Origin: Takakia lepidozioides | Lineage: Eukaryota > Streptophyta > Takakiopsida > Takakiales > Takakiaceae | Direction: 5' to 3' | Length of the DNA: 64,000 nt | NCBI GenBank assembly: GCA_030704615.1 | Contig: CM060731.1 | Span: forward strand, 39,556,001 to 39,620,000 | Shown: positions 20,622 through 32,820 of the stretch, one piece after another | Numbering within the stretch: the stretch's first letter is position 1 | Layout: the number at the start of each line of letters is the position of its first letter | Notes under the pieces: generated by a model | Told to the model about the DNA's origin: nothing | The model's input: only the letters and a program-made list of their open reading frames with translations | Database searches by the model: none | Made by a program: the position numbers and the translations under genes

Positions 20622-23600
20622 TGCAGGGTGGACTGGAGGGAGTGCAGCCGCGATGGCGACAGAGCTGGCGGCTCTAGAAAACTCCCATGAGGGGTGGGCC
20701 AAACCTAGGCCGGGGGTTTGATAGGGATGAGGGTGGAGTGGGCCCCCATGAAACCAGGGCCGGGTAGCCATAGGAGCTCCCAAACCCCATGCCCTTCTAG
20801 GCTAGGGCTCCAAATATCCTAGGCCTGCATGCTATAACATAGATGAGCCATTTGAAGTCTTGGGCAGGGAACCTAAGGATGCGGTGGCATTGGCCGATTG
20901 GTCTCAATGTTTCGGGGACTTCATCTGAATGCCCATGCCAAGTCAACCGGAGTGATTAGGGATTGACCTGCTGAATTTTCTTGTATAATTTTAGGAAGAG
21001 AGATTTTGGCCTGATGGCATATTTTGATCCCCCAATTTGTCACTACAAAGGAGCCCACTTGAGAACATTTCAGAAAAAACTGAAAATTTATGAGAATGTG
21101 TGTTATCAGGTATGGAACAACAATCTAGAGACTCTAAAAAACAAACAATTAAAACTGCCCAAATACGAGCAAAAAACTGCTTTTTTTGGCACCTAGTTCT
21201 TAGTGGAGATTGTTTTTTGTCCCCACTCTACACTTTATAATCTTCAGATCTGGCAGTTGGATTTTGATGAAACTTTTGGTGGTAGGAGGTGGGGTAGGTG
21301 GGAAGTAATTCCAACGGTCAGTTTTATAGGGACATAGAGATTTTCCAGATAAAAAAGATTTTGCGGGCCAGGGTCGTGTTTTTCCACGAGAGGGTGAAAA
21401 TGAGTTTTGACACTTAAGGGTTAAACATGTGTGCTTGCATTAGAAACACTTAAGATTAACGCAACAATGTGGAATTGAGCAAATATCTTCCAATAGGGCA
21501 ATGTTCACAACACAGATATGCGGATTTTATTTTCTTTTTTCTTTTTTTTCTCGTAAAATTTCAGGCGACGGGGACAGCCAGACGACAATTGGGCGACGGT
21601 GGATATGCGATTTTTATTTTTTTTAGTTTTATTTTTTATTTTTGGGTTTGGGCGACAAGCAAGGCGACAGTTCACAACCGCCGGATGATGGTGGCTATGC
21701 GATTTTGTTTATTATTTATTTTATTTCCTGGTTCTAGCGATTGTTGGGAGAGATTTGGACAACCGTCAAACGGTCATCCAATTTAATAAAAATAAAACAA
21801 AAATGTTGATGTGTAATTTTGCAGTGGACGTGTACTTTTACGCATCACATTTTTCAGCTCTTTGAAAAATTACATTTTATGTCTCAAAACTGACGGGACG
21901 CACACCGTTTCAGTGTCGAGTCCGATAAGATTTGATGTGACTTGACTTCAATGACGCTGAGAACTAGGGCTTTGACCACATGCCAAATGGCGCAATGAGC
22001 TCCAAATTTTTGGGCTTGTTGGAACATGAATGTGGTGGGAATGATAGGTTGGGGATTAAATCAAGCATAAGAGGTGGTTGCAACCCGTGTTGGTCTGGTA
22101 TCTGGGTTTCACCGGGTATCAAACCGGGCCTCTTCTAACCTAACCTACTATTCTCTAATCCGTAAACATTTGTTGTACCCTACCGGAAGGTTCTCGAGTT
22201 CCCCGGCAACCCCCAAACCCTAACAGGTGGCAGTTAGGGTTCTCCTTTTCCCGCCCCCTACCAGAGCTCGACTCGTCACTGCAGGTCTGTTCGGTTATGT
22301 TAATATGCACATATAGACATTATGGATTTAGGGCTAGGGGCATGGGCTAGGGGCATGGGCATATACTAGCTGTTTTGATTATAACAAATGACACTTTGAT
22401 CTTCATTTGCGAGACACTATGGATGCAATTCTGATTCAGTGTATAATTGTATGGGGGTTGGTATCCTATGAGATGAGCAGGTTTCCTTGTGGTTTTCTTG
22501 AATATTCAAATGGCCATTTGAATAGTTCAGATGGCCATTTCAATATTGAATTTGAATTTGAATACTAGTACCATTTTTATTTTATAATATTACCATATCC
22601 GAGTTCATATTTCTAGGTTATTGACATTCAGATACCATTGTCATATCCGGATTGATTTTTTTTTAAAGCCACTCAAAGCATATCAGGTTCATACTTGAAA
22701 AAACTAAGGGCTGCATTATTGGAAAACCTACCTGCCTTCAAAAAATTCAGCACTGCATACCGGGACCCTCCTACACCAGACCAACACTCGTTGCAACCTA
22801 CTTTGGACCAAAAATGCTCTCACATAGCTGTTTTTTGGAACCTTGATTAATTGTAAATTATCATACTTCTAAATGACAATGTTGATGGTAAAAAGGTCGG
22901 ACTAAGCTATGGAGGCTTAACAACATATATTTTCCTTATTCCAAGTCTCATAACCAAAAAAGAAAATGACTAGAAATTATGGACCTTTTCAAAAGTCCAC
23001 ACGGATATGTTGTAACCCATTTGAAAAGTCATTATGGACTTTTTAAGCAAAACATTCGTAACATAATTCAGAAAAAAGACTTGGCCAAATGTGCATAAGT
23101 TGAAAGATAAAGAATGTAGAAACTAGAACAAAATACTCTTTTTGGTGCCTCCACATAAGCTGATTCCATGAAATCCTTTTTAATAAATAAACTTTAGTCA
23201 TTGAACTTGTTAAGTTTCCGTGGATGAAGGGTCGATCGAAGTCCAATAGACTTTTGGATGTTTTTCTTGGATTATGGACTGAAGATTGCAAGGAAAATGA
23301 AGGACATTCATCTATTTGGCATCGCCGTTCATAATGATCCTATAGTGTCAACTCTATCGATAATGGATGGTTAGATCAATTCAACTAACCCACTGCCTAA
23401 ATTTAATTTGAAAGTTTTTTTTCTATGTTTTGGACTTTATGGACTCATGGTCATGGTGACGCTGATGGCCTTACAAAATTTGTTTGACCAGCTTTCTATG
23501 GGGACACCATATATCAGCTCTGATCTAAGGCCATCTCGGTGCGTAGGATAGACAGCAGTTGCAAGCATCGGGCTCCAACGATCGGTTCCTCGACTTGAGC

Positions 23601-24364
23601 TCATCAATATCATGGCTAATTCATGGCAAAAGATGGTGGTTCTAGCTATGCTATGTATGTCGGCGACGTTCAACAAAGCTCAGGCAACAAGTGTACGTCT
23701 GCAACAGAGACGTTGGAAATTGTTACGTCCTCCCTCATGTGTTTTGTTTTTGTTCATCTGATTCGCGTAGTACCACTGCTAGACTTTGATGAACTATGAA
23801 TCATTATTATTGCAAATTTCTTGTACGTTTTGGAGTTTAAATCTGCTACAGAATTCTAATCTGCTCCAGGAACCTGCGATTGTCCATGGCTCTTCATTTT
23901 TTCAGTGTTCTGCAGCTAGCTGCTGACAACATACCTTCATTGGTAATCTTGTAGGGTACTTCCTCGACAAGATTTGCAGTCATCCTTCATGTCTTGTCTT
24001 GTTGTGGATTCTCGATAATCACCCTATCCATTATTGCAAATGCTTTTGGAGTTGGGATGTCATAGATATACATGGTTCTATAGGTATCAGTGTTGTGCGG
24101 AGGTTTAATTTGTTCCACCTCACGCGCCCTCAAATATCCGCGCGACACTGGTAGGTACTTCAGGCACTTTTTGATCAATTTTTACGAACTCGTACCCGCC
24201 CACTACTTGTGGATTTGGGTGAAGTGTGTTGTTGGAATGATAAATATGATCTCGATATGTATCCTAAGTTGATCTACGCATTTATTGTTCCAAATTCCAA
24301 CAGACGAAGATACAGACGATTAATTCATGGATGTGTGTGTATGTTGTGGCATGACCATTCAAAG
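20622..24364. other. Long intergenic stretch, no gene recognised
   Basis: Only scattered short frames. Features seen: two GGCGACGG stretches separated by poly-T runs (21565-21600 and 21650-21720), and the AT-rich 22500-22700 with repeated GGCCATTT. AAACCCTAAC at 22215-22224 is a single telomere-like unit and not an array. No domain was found on either strand. Confidence 0.35.
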
Positions 24365-24367
24365 TAG

Positions 24368-24736
24368 TGCGGTGGTTTTCTCGCATCTTGCGGCGCACCA
24401 TTCTCGTTTACGGGAAGCATCCTAACGGCCTCCTGCACAAATGTGCAAGGACACAAGGCGATTTCGGGTATAGATCTCAACCCCTATCTAGGCAACACCA
24501 ACGGGGATTTGGTACCGGGATCCGTCTTCGCACGATCGTGCTTAACGATTCCGGGTACTATATACAAGACAGTGTCTCGAACATCAACGGAGCTTTGGCG
24601 TGGAACAGTTGTCGTTGACGCGCTTTGCTTGAATCCACGGCAGTACACGCTGAGGACGAGGAGGTTGCGGATCAAGATTTTGCAGTCGGACGCAGGAAGA
24701 TCCAAGTTCAATCAGACAAACTATAATTTAGTATGA
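24368..24736 (+). pseudogene. Cyanovirin-N homology (CVNH) domain remnant
   Basis: CVNH proteins are small mannose-binding lectins built from two similar repeats. The frame starts after a TAG that can serve as a splice acceptor (24365-24367) and gives GGFLASCGAPFSFTGSIL, then SGIDLNPYLGNTNGDLV, a good match to the first CVNH repeat (sC...L.a.C...IDL...lGN.nG.L). The second repeat starts SVFARSC, after which the frame shifts; the neighbouring frame continues LNDSGYYIQDSVSNINGALAW to a stop. About a dozen codons between the two repeat Cys positions appear to be missing. No signal-peptide exon was found upstream. It is therefore a fragment or pseudogene. Plant CVNH genes are best known from ferns (recollection, not checked), which supports the host guess. 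Confidence 0.72.
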
Positions 24737-26104
24737 TGCATGTACCCATGTCGGTGCTCATATACATGCAATTACATGCTGTTGCATCTATCTAAAGTAC
24801 AGCTGCAATATGTGAGATATTACTTTATTTAGTATTTAGAAAATGATAATAATTATAATTAAAATTTCTCTCAGGGCCAGTCCCCTGTTTATGTTTTAAA
24901 TAAAATAAGATAAAAAATGGTCACTGGTGTTTCCTCTTTTAAATAAAATAAAAGATACTGAGGGAGGTCTTGGAGGATTATTAGTTATGTTTGCTCTGGC
25001 AAACATATTAAACATTTATAAAAATACAACGGTACATTTGTTTTGACTAAATATTCAAATATATCAAGACAAATACAAAATGGAGATGTGTTACACACAT
25101 CTCTTTTGAGAGAGTCGATATGACAATCATTTTGAATGAATTGGCCAACGCCTTTTTATTAAAATAAATAAATAAATAAAATCATTTTGATTTTGATTTT
25201 TTGCATTATGCAACTTAGATAAATACAAGAGATATGTGTATGTAACAAAGAGTGAAATGTACATCTCATTCTTACAGATGACTTCCATATACTTTCAATT
25301 GCCAGTGATGTAAATTTGAAAGCTTGGAGATTGACATGAAGCCAAGAAAAACATGTAACATGTAACACCAACACCACAGGCTGCATTGCATGCAGTGAAC
25401 ACCAACACACATGATGAGCAATATACTTTGCGGAGTCTGGTGGCAATGTCCATGGTTGGGCTGTTTCATACAATAACAGTATGATTGAACTTGACCCATT
25501 CCACTGATCGTTTGATCTGAAGCATTGATATGTCAGAGGGATAAAGAAACAGAGAAAATTCAGCATAATGTGAGACAAAATGATACATGCAACCCTGTCA
25601 ACAGCAGTAGTATTCAATGGAGTCCCCCTTCGACAACCTTTTGGAAGAGAGGTGGTCCACAAACATGTTAGTTACATGAGTGGGCTCTCTAGCTATTGCC
25701 AATTTTCTCATATATGTTGTTGATCTCTACCTTAGCTTGGTTTAGTTCGAAGCCCACCATAATAGGATGACAAACAGAATATGAGGAGACAAGAAAGTAC
25801 ACTGGAAATTGCTGTCAGATCACTGAATACAGGCGTTGGCTTTCAATCTCCTGTTGAAATTCAAATTGGATCACCCAATGAGGGGCACTTTCAATAGAAT
25901 CAGACTGAGTGCAATTTCCATACCACCACCAGATGTGGCACATCTCCAAGAAGGAGACTTTTGCCTCGAAGGCATGTACTAAAGGCTGAAAAGGCCTATC
26001 ATGGCCTTTCATCTAGAAGAATAGAGGCTGTGTGCTTGGGCAACTGTCCAATTTTTGTACATAGTACCGAGTGTGAGTGAGAGGGAGACAGTTGCCTGTG
26101 TGAG
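24737..26104. other. 3' flank of the acyltransferase gene, no gene seen
   Basis: AT-rich with short A/T runs (for example 25159-25183). A frame of 167 codons on the minus strand at 25159-25662 is rich in Cys, Ile and Leu, has no domain and is probably chance. The region just left of 26105 would hold the 3' UTR of the acyltransferase gene; no clear polyadenylation signal was picked. Confidence 0.35.
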
Positions 26105-29100
26105 CTATGTGGCACCCTCTGTCCAGGTCTGCGAAAGACTACAGGAGAGTGTGGCTGCAGCAAATCCTTTCCCACTAAAAATGGCTGCCTTCAAAACGTT
26201 GTAATTGTCATTCACCGCTTCCCATGCTACTTGAGCGTAAAGATCTCTTGCCTGCAGTCATCCAAGTGCAACAAAGAGCCTCATGAGTATGTGAACTCTT
26301 GCCGAAGCAAGCGTAACTTATGGTGTCACTTGACCCCGAAGAGGTACTGCCTTCTGATGGGAAGGTGGACACCTTTATGACATCCAACACACTTAAGTGG
26401 TATTGAACCCACAACCACTAATGAAATGGTATCATGCCCTAACCACTGGGCTATCTATTGGATGTCACCTCATGAGTACTATGTCGATGTCCTCAGTGGA
26501 AGTCCTCAGCAGAATTAACAGAATCTATAGGCACAGGGAAGTGATGGAATCTGACTTCTTGTGATTTCTTGACGCCTGATGTCACAGCAGCAAAAATGAG
26601 TTCGGGAGCGACAGCCAGACCAGTTCCACTATAGCCTACTGCTCGTCGCTCACCTAGCTTTTTCTCAACCTGCACCCCAAGGACCTCTCCATTAGGCCCT
26701 ACAACCTACTCTGCAATTGCCTCATTGGTGTCACAATCGCAGCCAGGTTAATTCACCTATCTCATACTCATCCCAACTGATGCAATTTACCCTAGCAACA
26801 GAGTGCTTAAGATCAAATTTCTTAACACTATGGGGATTGCTGACTCAAACCTGATGAGGAGGTGGCATGATGTCGAAACAAAGGAGAGCTGTGGGGTAGA
26901 TGTGGCTTGGCACTTTGACAGCCTCAGAAAGTCTCCTCATGCTCTCTACTGCAGATGGATCAAACGCGGCCTGCATAGCATCCCACCCTCTTGGTTCAGT
27001 AGCACATCTCAAGCACAATCACCCCTGCCAGACATCTACCCTCTTCACAAACCAACCAATCTGAACAGCATGCCTGTCTGATATTATGGAGTAGAGATTG
27101 AAGACTTGCTCCACACAAGGCAACAGCCAAGAAAAAGACCCTGTCCAATTTCACACACTCGCTCTCCAGCTTAATTGATGTGTCATGAGTATGCTACCAC
27201 AGCAGATTTCACCCCTGTTGCTCAGACATGCCGCATTCCAATAACAAGGGTGGAATCTGCTACTGTAGTGTCCCCATGGTACAGCTGTGCTCTCTTTCAT
27301 CAACAAAAAAGCAAGAAAAGAGGTTACACTATTATCTCCAAAAATAGAAGCTATCCTATCTGCTGCCACACCTGATTGGCGGGGGAAAGGTGAAGAGGAG
27401 AGGAATGACCAGCAGTAAGTCAGAGCAACTGGAAATCGAGCACAATCCATGTGACCACTCCATAAATCATCATGTCCCAAAATCCAAAGCCCTGGCTACA
27501 GAATAGTGCTTTAGGCATCACCAAAACTGTGCAATGAATAGCACCCTCAAATAACAAACCATCAATTCTAGGCAAATTTCATCTGCCAGACAGAGGGCAG
27601 GAAGGAAGACAAGGTGGTCCAAAGTGTTTACAGGAATCCACTCTTGTGTGACAGGATCAGGACGATCCCGACCACCGCTTGGCGCTATCCAGACAAGCTG
27701 CCCCCCCCTCCTGCACCCCTTCGACATCCACCTCTTCAAACCACAGCCCCTCTGACGGAATGCACATTGTATCATTTGCAACAAATATCAAAAGGAGAAT
27801 CACTTGCAACTGTCTTAAGGACAAGCATGGCTCACTTGAGCAGCATAGCCATTTCTTTCAGAGTACGAGAGTTGGCTTTCTGTTTCATCTCCACAAGCTC
27901 CGGCACATCAGATATATGCTTCCTGGAGTAAACACACAGAAGGTTCCTGCCACACATGACAACTGCATAAGTCACTTTATGGCCAAAGTTCAGCCCATGC
28001 TCACAAGGAGAACAAAGGTCACTAGGAATTACCTGCCCATGCTGAATGGTTTGCAAAAGGGGTCCAGTACTACCCTGTCTCCAGCCACGTAGATCTGAAC
28101 CAAGCATAACCAGGAGTTATGGCTTTGACCAATTCAACAAGCTATTTTTATTGCAGAACATTAGCACAAAGCTCTCGTAAAATCAACAAGTTGACAGCTC
28201 ACCAAGTTCTCCGCCATCGAGCAATGCCTGGACTCGAGCAAAAGCGCAATCACAGCAGGATCTGCTTCTGTCTGATGGTTGGACATGAACAACACATTGT
28301 GGCCCTGCAACCCCAACACGTCTCCAACATGTCATTTTCGGCGACTCTGACCTTGTTACCCTTCTGATGCATTGACTAACAGTTTCGTTTCAATCCTATG
28401 CTTGGCAACAGATAAAAGGCTGGATGGGTAGGGATCTCAGCCAGCAGGAACACATCTGATCAAAACCTCATAACCACCTGTGTCAGCAGAGGTGAAGAAG
28501 ATTGTCACCTCATTTAATTGTTGCTGGATTTTGTCCAGGATTGCGACGTTACCCAAATATGAGTTCCTGAGCCAGGCCACTAAATGTCATTCACCTCCTC
28601 AACTGGACAGCCCCCAGTTGCACTGCCCGTTCCTGAAACTATTATAGAAACAGCTACTTGCCATGCCCATTCTGCCCTTGTGTATGGAGGTGAACCTACA
28701 CACCTGCCTTTAAAGAGTTGCAAAAGTTAACCCACCTGAAGTCTACAAGAGGACGCACATAATTTTGACCAAAGGTGTAGTAGTCAAAAGGCTCCACCAT
28801 TTTCTCATGATATGCCGCAAATGTGAATGGATTCTGCACCCACCTGGATCAGTACTCAAGCACACACAGCACACAGCCTGTTCAAAGTAGTCCATGAATA
28901 AAATATGATGACCCTGGCTTGATTGCCAGAGCGGAGGAGAATACCTCAAACTGCACAAGGATCCTGTCCAATACGGTGGACATGACCTGCACTGCAATAT
29001 CCCTCGCATTCTCCACTCCACTACTCAGCACCTGCTCAATTACCAACCCTGCTTTCAGTTTGCTATCCTTACAAACGACCACATGCCCTGAGATTTGCCT

Positions 29101-31311
29101 CTGGAGGCAAACCCATTTTCAGCAAATGTACTGTCTGCTCTCTTGAGATCTAGAAAGCCAAACACTATGTCCCGACATGCAAATTCCTCCAAAAATGTCA
29201 CCATACTGTTTTGGCAGCAATAATCATTGATAATCTAGTGTCCATAAAGGTTTTCCATCTCATGTTTCCAGCCACCATACTCTCCATCAATTTGATGGAG
29301 CATGAGGAGATTGTGTGATCATCGTTTAACAAGGCAGGCACTTGTGCTACTTACTGCATCTCGATAATTACAGTATAGCTCCACCATGCCATCCCCTCCC
29401 CGTTGAGGCAATCGTCCAGAATCTACCTCCTTTCTGATTGCATTCATCAACTCTGCACCCACCCTTAGAATTAATTTCCATTGCTTTCCACCTGATATGT
29501 AACTGATCAACTAGCCTCCTGGTGACCTACCTTCCACCTGATTGACGAGTCCTTCAATTTCCCAAACCCGAACATCAGACTTTAATCCATGCCTCCAATT
29601 CCATAAGATGTAATTGAACAACAAGCAAAGTACTTGCCGTCCCCTAAGCCCTCCATGTTTCTCCTTAATGATGTATCAATTCCAGTCAGGTAGTGCAATT
29701 GTTATAGGACAAATATCTCCAGCAACCCCTCCAGCATGGCTGCAAGAGTCAAGAGGACCATATACGTTCACAATATTTAGGCACACCCACTGACCACCTC
29801 CAGTTGACCCCAGCACTTTTTTAGGCCACAGGCTCAGTCACTGGAACTCTGTGCAGCCCCTCCTTGCACTTCTATCCCTCTCAGGCAATTTTTTTGTCTT
29901 CCTTTGAACTGTCGAAAAGAGTGCCTAAGCCTCTGCTTGCTAGGGAAGAAATGTAGGGCAATTTTAGGTTAGATCTGCTGCTGTGCTGAAGGCCTTTACA
30001 GATAATATCTGAACTGATGTTATTTTAAGGTGTCCACTCATGCAAGAGCGGACATTCTGCAAATTTGGTGGCTTGACTGATTGCCAGGTTGTGTCTGGGT
30101 TTTGTTGGGCTAAGTTGGTGGTTTTGTTTTTATTTCAAAGCTATCAAGACCGGGCTATGGGGATAAAGGAAGCCGGTGAAGTTGGAGTGCTACTTCAAAA
30201 CCAATTGACCAAGCAAGAGGACGTCTACCACTACGATGTACAACAATTTGAAACATTCTGCGTTGAAACATTCTCGCTGGATATCTGAAGGTCCTTTTCT
30301 CTTGTGTGTGCTTTATACAGGGGTTCGTATATTGGTCAGTGGGAATCCGGAGGCACCCGTGCCGAAAAAGATTTCCAAAGACATAATGAACTAACTCCGT
30401 AGTACTTACGGGGTCAAAGAATTTAGAGGAAAGCATGGCGCCTATGATAGGGAAGAGCTTATTCAGCAGTGGACCACTCAATTTCAACGACCAAGTGTTT
30501 CCAGTATTCCTCGATGATGAAGGCGGCCTTCCTTGGGGTTAGTCAGTGCGGAAAGGATTAAGGGTTTTGTCCTTGTCATGCATAATGACACCAATTCCTG
30601 ACATGGATTTGTGGTTGTCTTGGGGGTTTGGTGTGACGGCCTGGAGATCGTAGGAAACACTTGGCTGTTGAAAATGAGAGGACCACTGGTGAACAGACTC
30701 TTCTCCCCATCCTAAGCACTATGCTTTCCCCTAAATTTTTTACCTCTGTAAGTAAGGTGAGGCTTGTTCATAATGTCTGTAGAATTTTCTTGGGCACGAG
30801 AGATGAACAACCTTTGAAATCATGCCCTCTCCACCTCCATTGAGACACTGGGGAGTGGGGCAGGAAGCGAGGGAGGTGGGTAAGGCATTTCGAGGAGGCA
30901 TGGAGCAATCACGGGCCAACGAACACCTCTCTCTCTCTCTCTCCCACCCATACAGAAACTAAAAGCACACTGCTCACCTTTTTCTGTACGGACGCCCTCA
31001 AAGCTCAGGGAATGACGATTCCCCATCTCGTCATTCTCATCCACATCCCGCAGGCATGCTGTGGCGGCCTCAGCAATCTCAGCAACAGCCCGGATGCCCA
31101 ACCTCTTCCTCAGTGACCTGGTGCTTCCAGAACACCACTCCGCCTCCCTGAGCCCGTCCGCAGCAACCTTCAGCGAACCCAACAATTGCACCGACACCGA
31201 CGCCAGACTGGACACCCGCGGGTGCTGTAATCGGGGCCACTGCCTCACCGACGCTTCACAGCTCCCTCCAGCATGCCGCGCAGGACATGCTTGAAAGAGC
31301 GCTACCGCCAT
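26105..31311 (-). CDS. ATS1: Plastid glycerol-3-phosphate acyltransferase, 12 exons, intact
   Basis: Soluble plastid GPAT moves an acyl group from acyl-ACP to sn-1 of glycerol-3-phosphate, the first step of plastid phosphatidylglycerol and galactolipid assembly. Twelve exons with consistent phase: 31311-30978, 29491-29355, 29031-28945, 28833-28736, 28566-28509, 28304-28203, 28094-28033, 27946-27836, 27710-27632, 26970-26851, 26669-26556, 26251-26105 (TAG). All introns are GT-AG; total 482 residues, usual for the family. Residues 1-~95 are Ala/Arg/Ser-rich, as in a transit peptide. Hallmarks: [16 protein letters not shown], the catalytic SNHQTEAD (H248-X4-D253), [25 protein letters not shown] (K302, H303) and [10 protein letters not shown] (R344, R346), positions that bind glycerol phosphate in the squash enzyme. 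ATG 31311 was chosen because the sequence downstream is transit-like, although the frame stays open to 31605. Intron 1 holds a foldback; the last intron holds a SINE. Confidence 0.95.
26291..26467 (-). mobile_element. tRNA-derived SINE copy 2 in the last GPAT intron
   Basis: Flanked by a perfect 11-bp direct repeat CCTCATGAGTA (26279-26289 and 26468-26478). On the minus strand: A box TAGCCCAGTGG (26453-26443), B box GGGTTCAATACC (26410-26399), and the same body as copy 1, including CACCATAAGTTACGC. It ends in the hairpin CTTGC-TTCG-GCAAG (26311-26298), a UUCG tetraloop in RNA. No long TA tail here. It sits in the same orientation as the host gene, between exons 11 and 12. Confidence 0.9.
30345..30812. 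repeat. Inverted repeat in GPAT intron 1
   Basis: About 150-bp arms: the minus strand of 30503-30345 and the plus strand of 30652-30812 both start GGAAACACTTGG and share ATGCTTTCC, CTAAATT and GTTCAT blocks (roughly three quarters identical by eye), separated by about 150 bp. The intron transcript could fold into a long imperfect hairpin. Origin unknown; no transposon termini were recognised. Confidence 0.65.
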
Positions 31312-31730
31312 CGCCCTCAATGCTCTCTCCACAAACCCCCCAACTACACCAACCACCACCAGATCAATCAATCTCCCTCTTCCTCCTCCTTCCCAATCCT
31401 CTGCCAAATCCTCCCAGCAACCAAACCCTCCCCCCAAATCCTTCTCACAACCTAGTTTAGTTCCATGATCCAGCACACCATTGCCGTCCCCAAGATTGCA
31501 ATGGAGCTTCGTCAATCCGTCCAGCACCGGATAGCCTCGGGAAAGGGAAGCCGACAGAGAAGCCAATGAATGGCAGGAGAGCAGGAGGCCCCGTGCACGT
31601 GGCACTGCACCATAGCCAGGCTCTGTGAAGCTCAGATAAGCTCCGTCCCCACCGTCATACCTCCATCACCCTAACCGTCCCTCCCGTGTTCAAATCTCTC
31701 TCTCTCTCTCTCTCTCTCCCTCTCCTTCCC
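31312..31730 (-). promoter_or_regulatory. GPAT upstream region with a G-box and CT-rich tract
   Basis: A CACGTG G-box core lies at 31596-31601, about 285 bp upstream of the chosen ATG. A CT tract at 31696-31723 (GA on the gene strand) lies further upstream; such tracts are common in plant core promoters. No TATA box was identified with confidence. Confidence 0.35.
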
Positions 31731-32820
31731 CTCCTTCTTCCTGGGGCCCGTTGGAAGCATCTTCTATTTGTGTCCACTTTTTTTTTTCTCCCAATGACTT
31801 TGATCTCATCGACCCAGCATATGCAAATGTCAAATGTCGGTGTCGATATGGGGGCGCATGTTGGGGCCCTATCGTCCTATCCTGCACCTCTTGCCGACCC
31901 AGAGACCATCAAATTGTCGTCCACAACATCAGTTCGGATGCATTTGGATCAAACGCAATTTCGACAGAAATTTTAATAATATTGGAAATTGATTTTGCGA
32001 AATTAAATAACTTTGTGAAGGATAATAAAGCATCTTTAGGAATATTCCATATGCTGAAATGAAATTCTCAAGATGAAATAAATATTCGACAGATGATTGT
32101 TGAACTTGCCAAGGTACTCCGGTATAAGTTGTTTCAGCATTTGCCTGCGGCATATCAACAACCATTCAAAAGCAGCAACCTTACTGGGACGAACGACTAA
32201 TTGGAACCTCCAGTAGAATATGAAACTCGGTTGGAAATAGTGAGCGGCGTTTTCCTTTTCTGGAAAAGAATCGCCAGATTTCGACCTGGAAAATGGGTCA
32301 GCTACTTGTCCAAAGCATTGCGGGGTAACTTAAGTGACGAAAAATTTGCAAGATGGAAGCGCCAGTAGTTGAGTATCAGGAGCCTAATTCTTGCCTACGT
32401 GGACCCATTAAAACGTACCACCTGTCATATCAACTTTTCAACCCTGCCACCTCGTTATTCTCGCCACATGGCGCTGGGCAGAATTCACGTGAGGCCCCCC
32501 CAGTCCATTTTGGTCAAATGAAAGAAAAATGAGATAAAAAAGAAAACACATTGATAGTGATGGTTACTAGGTACAAGTTACAAGCCGTTGATGCAACAAC
32601 AGTCTTTAACATATGGATATTTTCTAATATTACATATTACTACTAAAAATGGAGACTTTCATACCAAGATGGTGTACTTTTTGGCCATTTTTGGTACCCT
32701 TCTGCACTAAAATCAGTGTTACTACAGTACTTCCCAACATTCATCCCACTGATTTTCTAAAACTTGACCCATATATTTTAATATAGTGGTGTAATTACTG
32801 ACTAGGACCGTGTGAAGTCT
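31731..32820. other. Intergenic sequence, no gene recognised
   Basis: No coding frame with family resemblance on either strand. It ends at the family A LTR. Confidence 0.35.

Noticed and set aside
22205-22230. Telomere-type repeat (AAACCCTAAC)
   Set aside because: A single unit, not an array.
25159-25662. 167-codon minus-strand frame
   Set aside because: No domain, odd Cys/Ile-rich composition, and it lies in AT-rich 3' flank of the GPAT gene.
30820-31605. A single 261-codon minus-strand gene covering the whole frame
   Set aside because: The frame combines upstream flank, GPAT exon 1 and intron 1 sequence. The strong donor at 30977 and the exact join to the exon at 29491 show that only 31311-30978 is coding.
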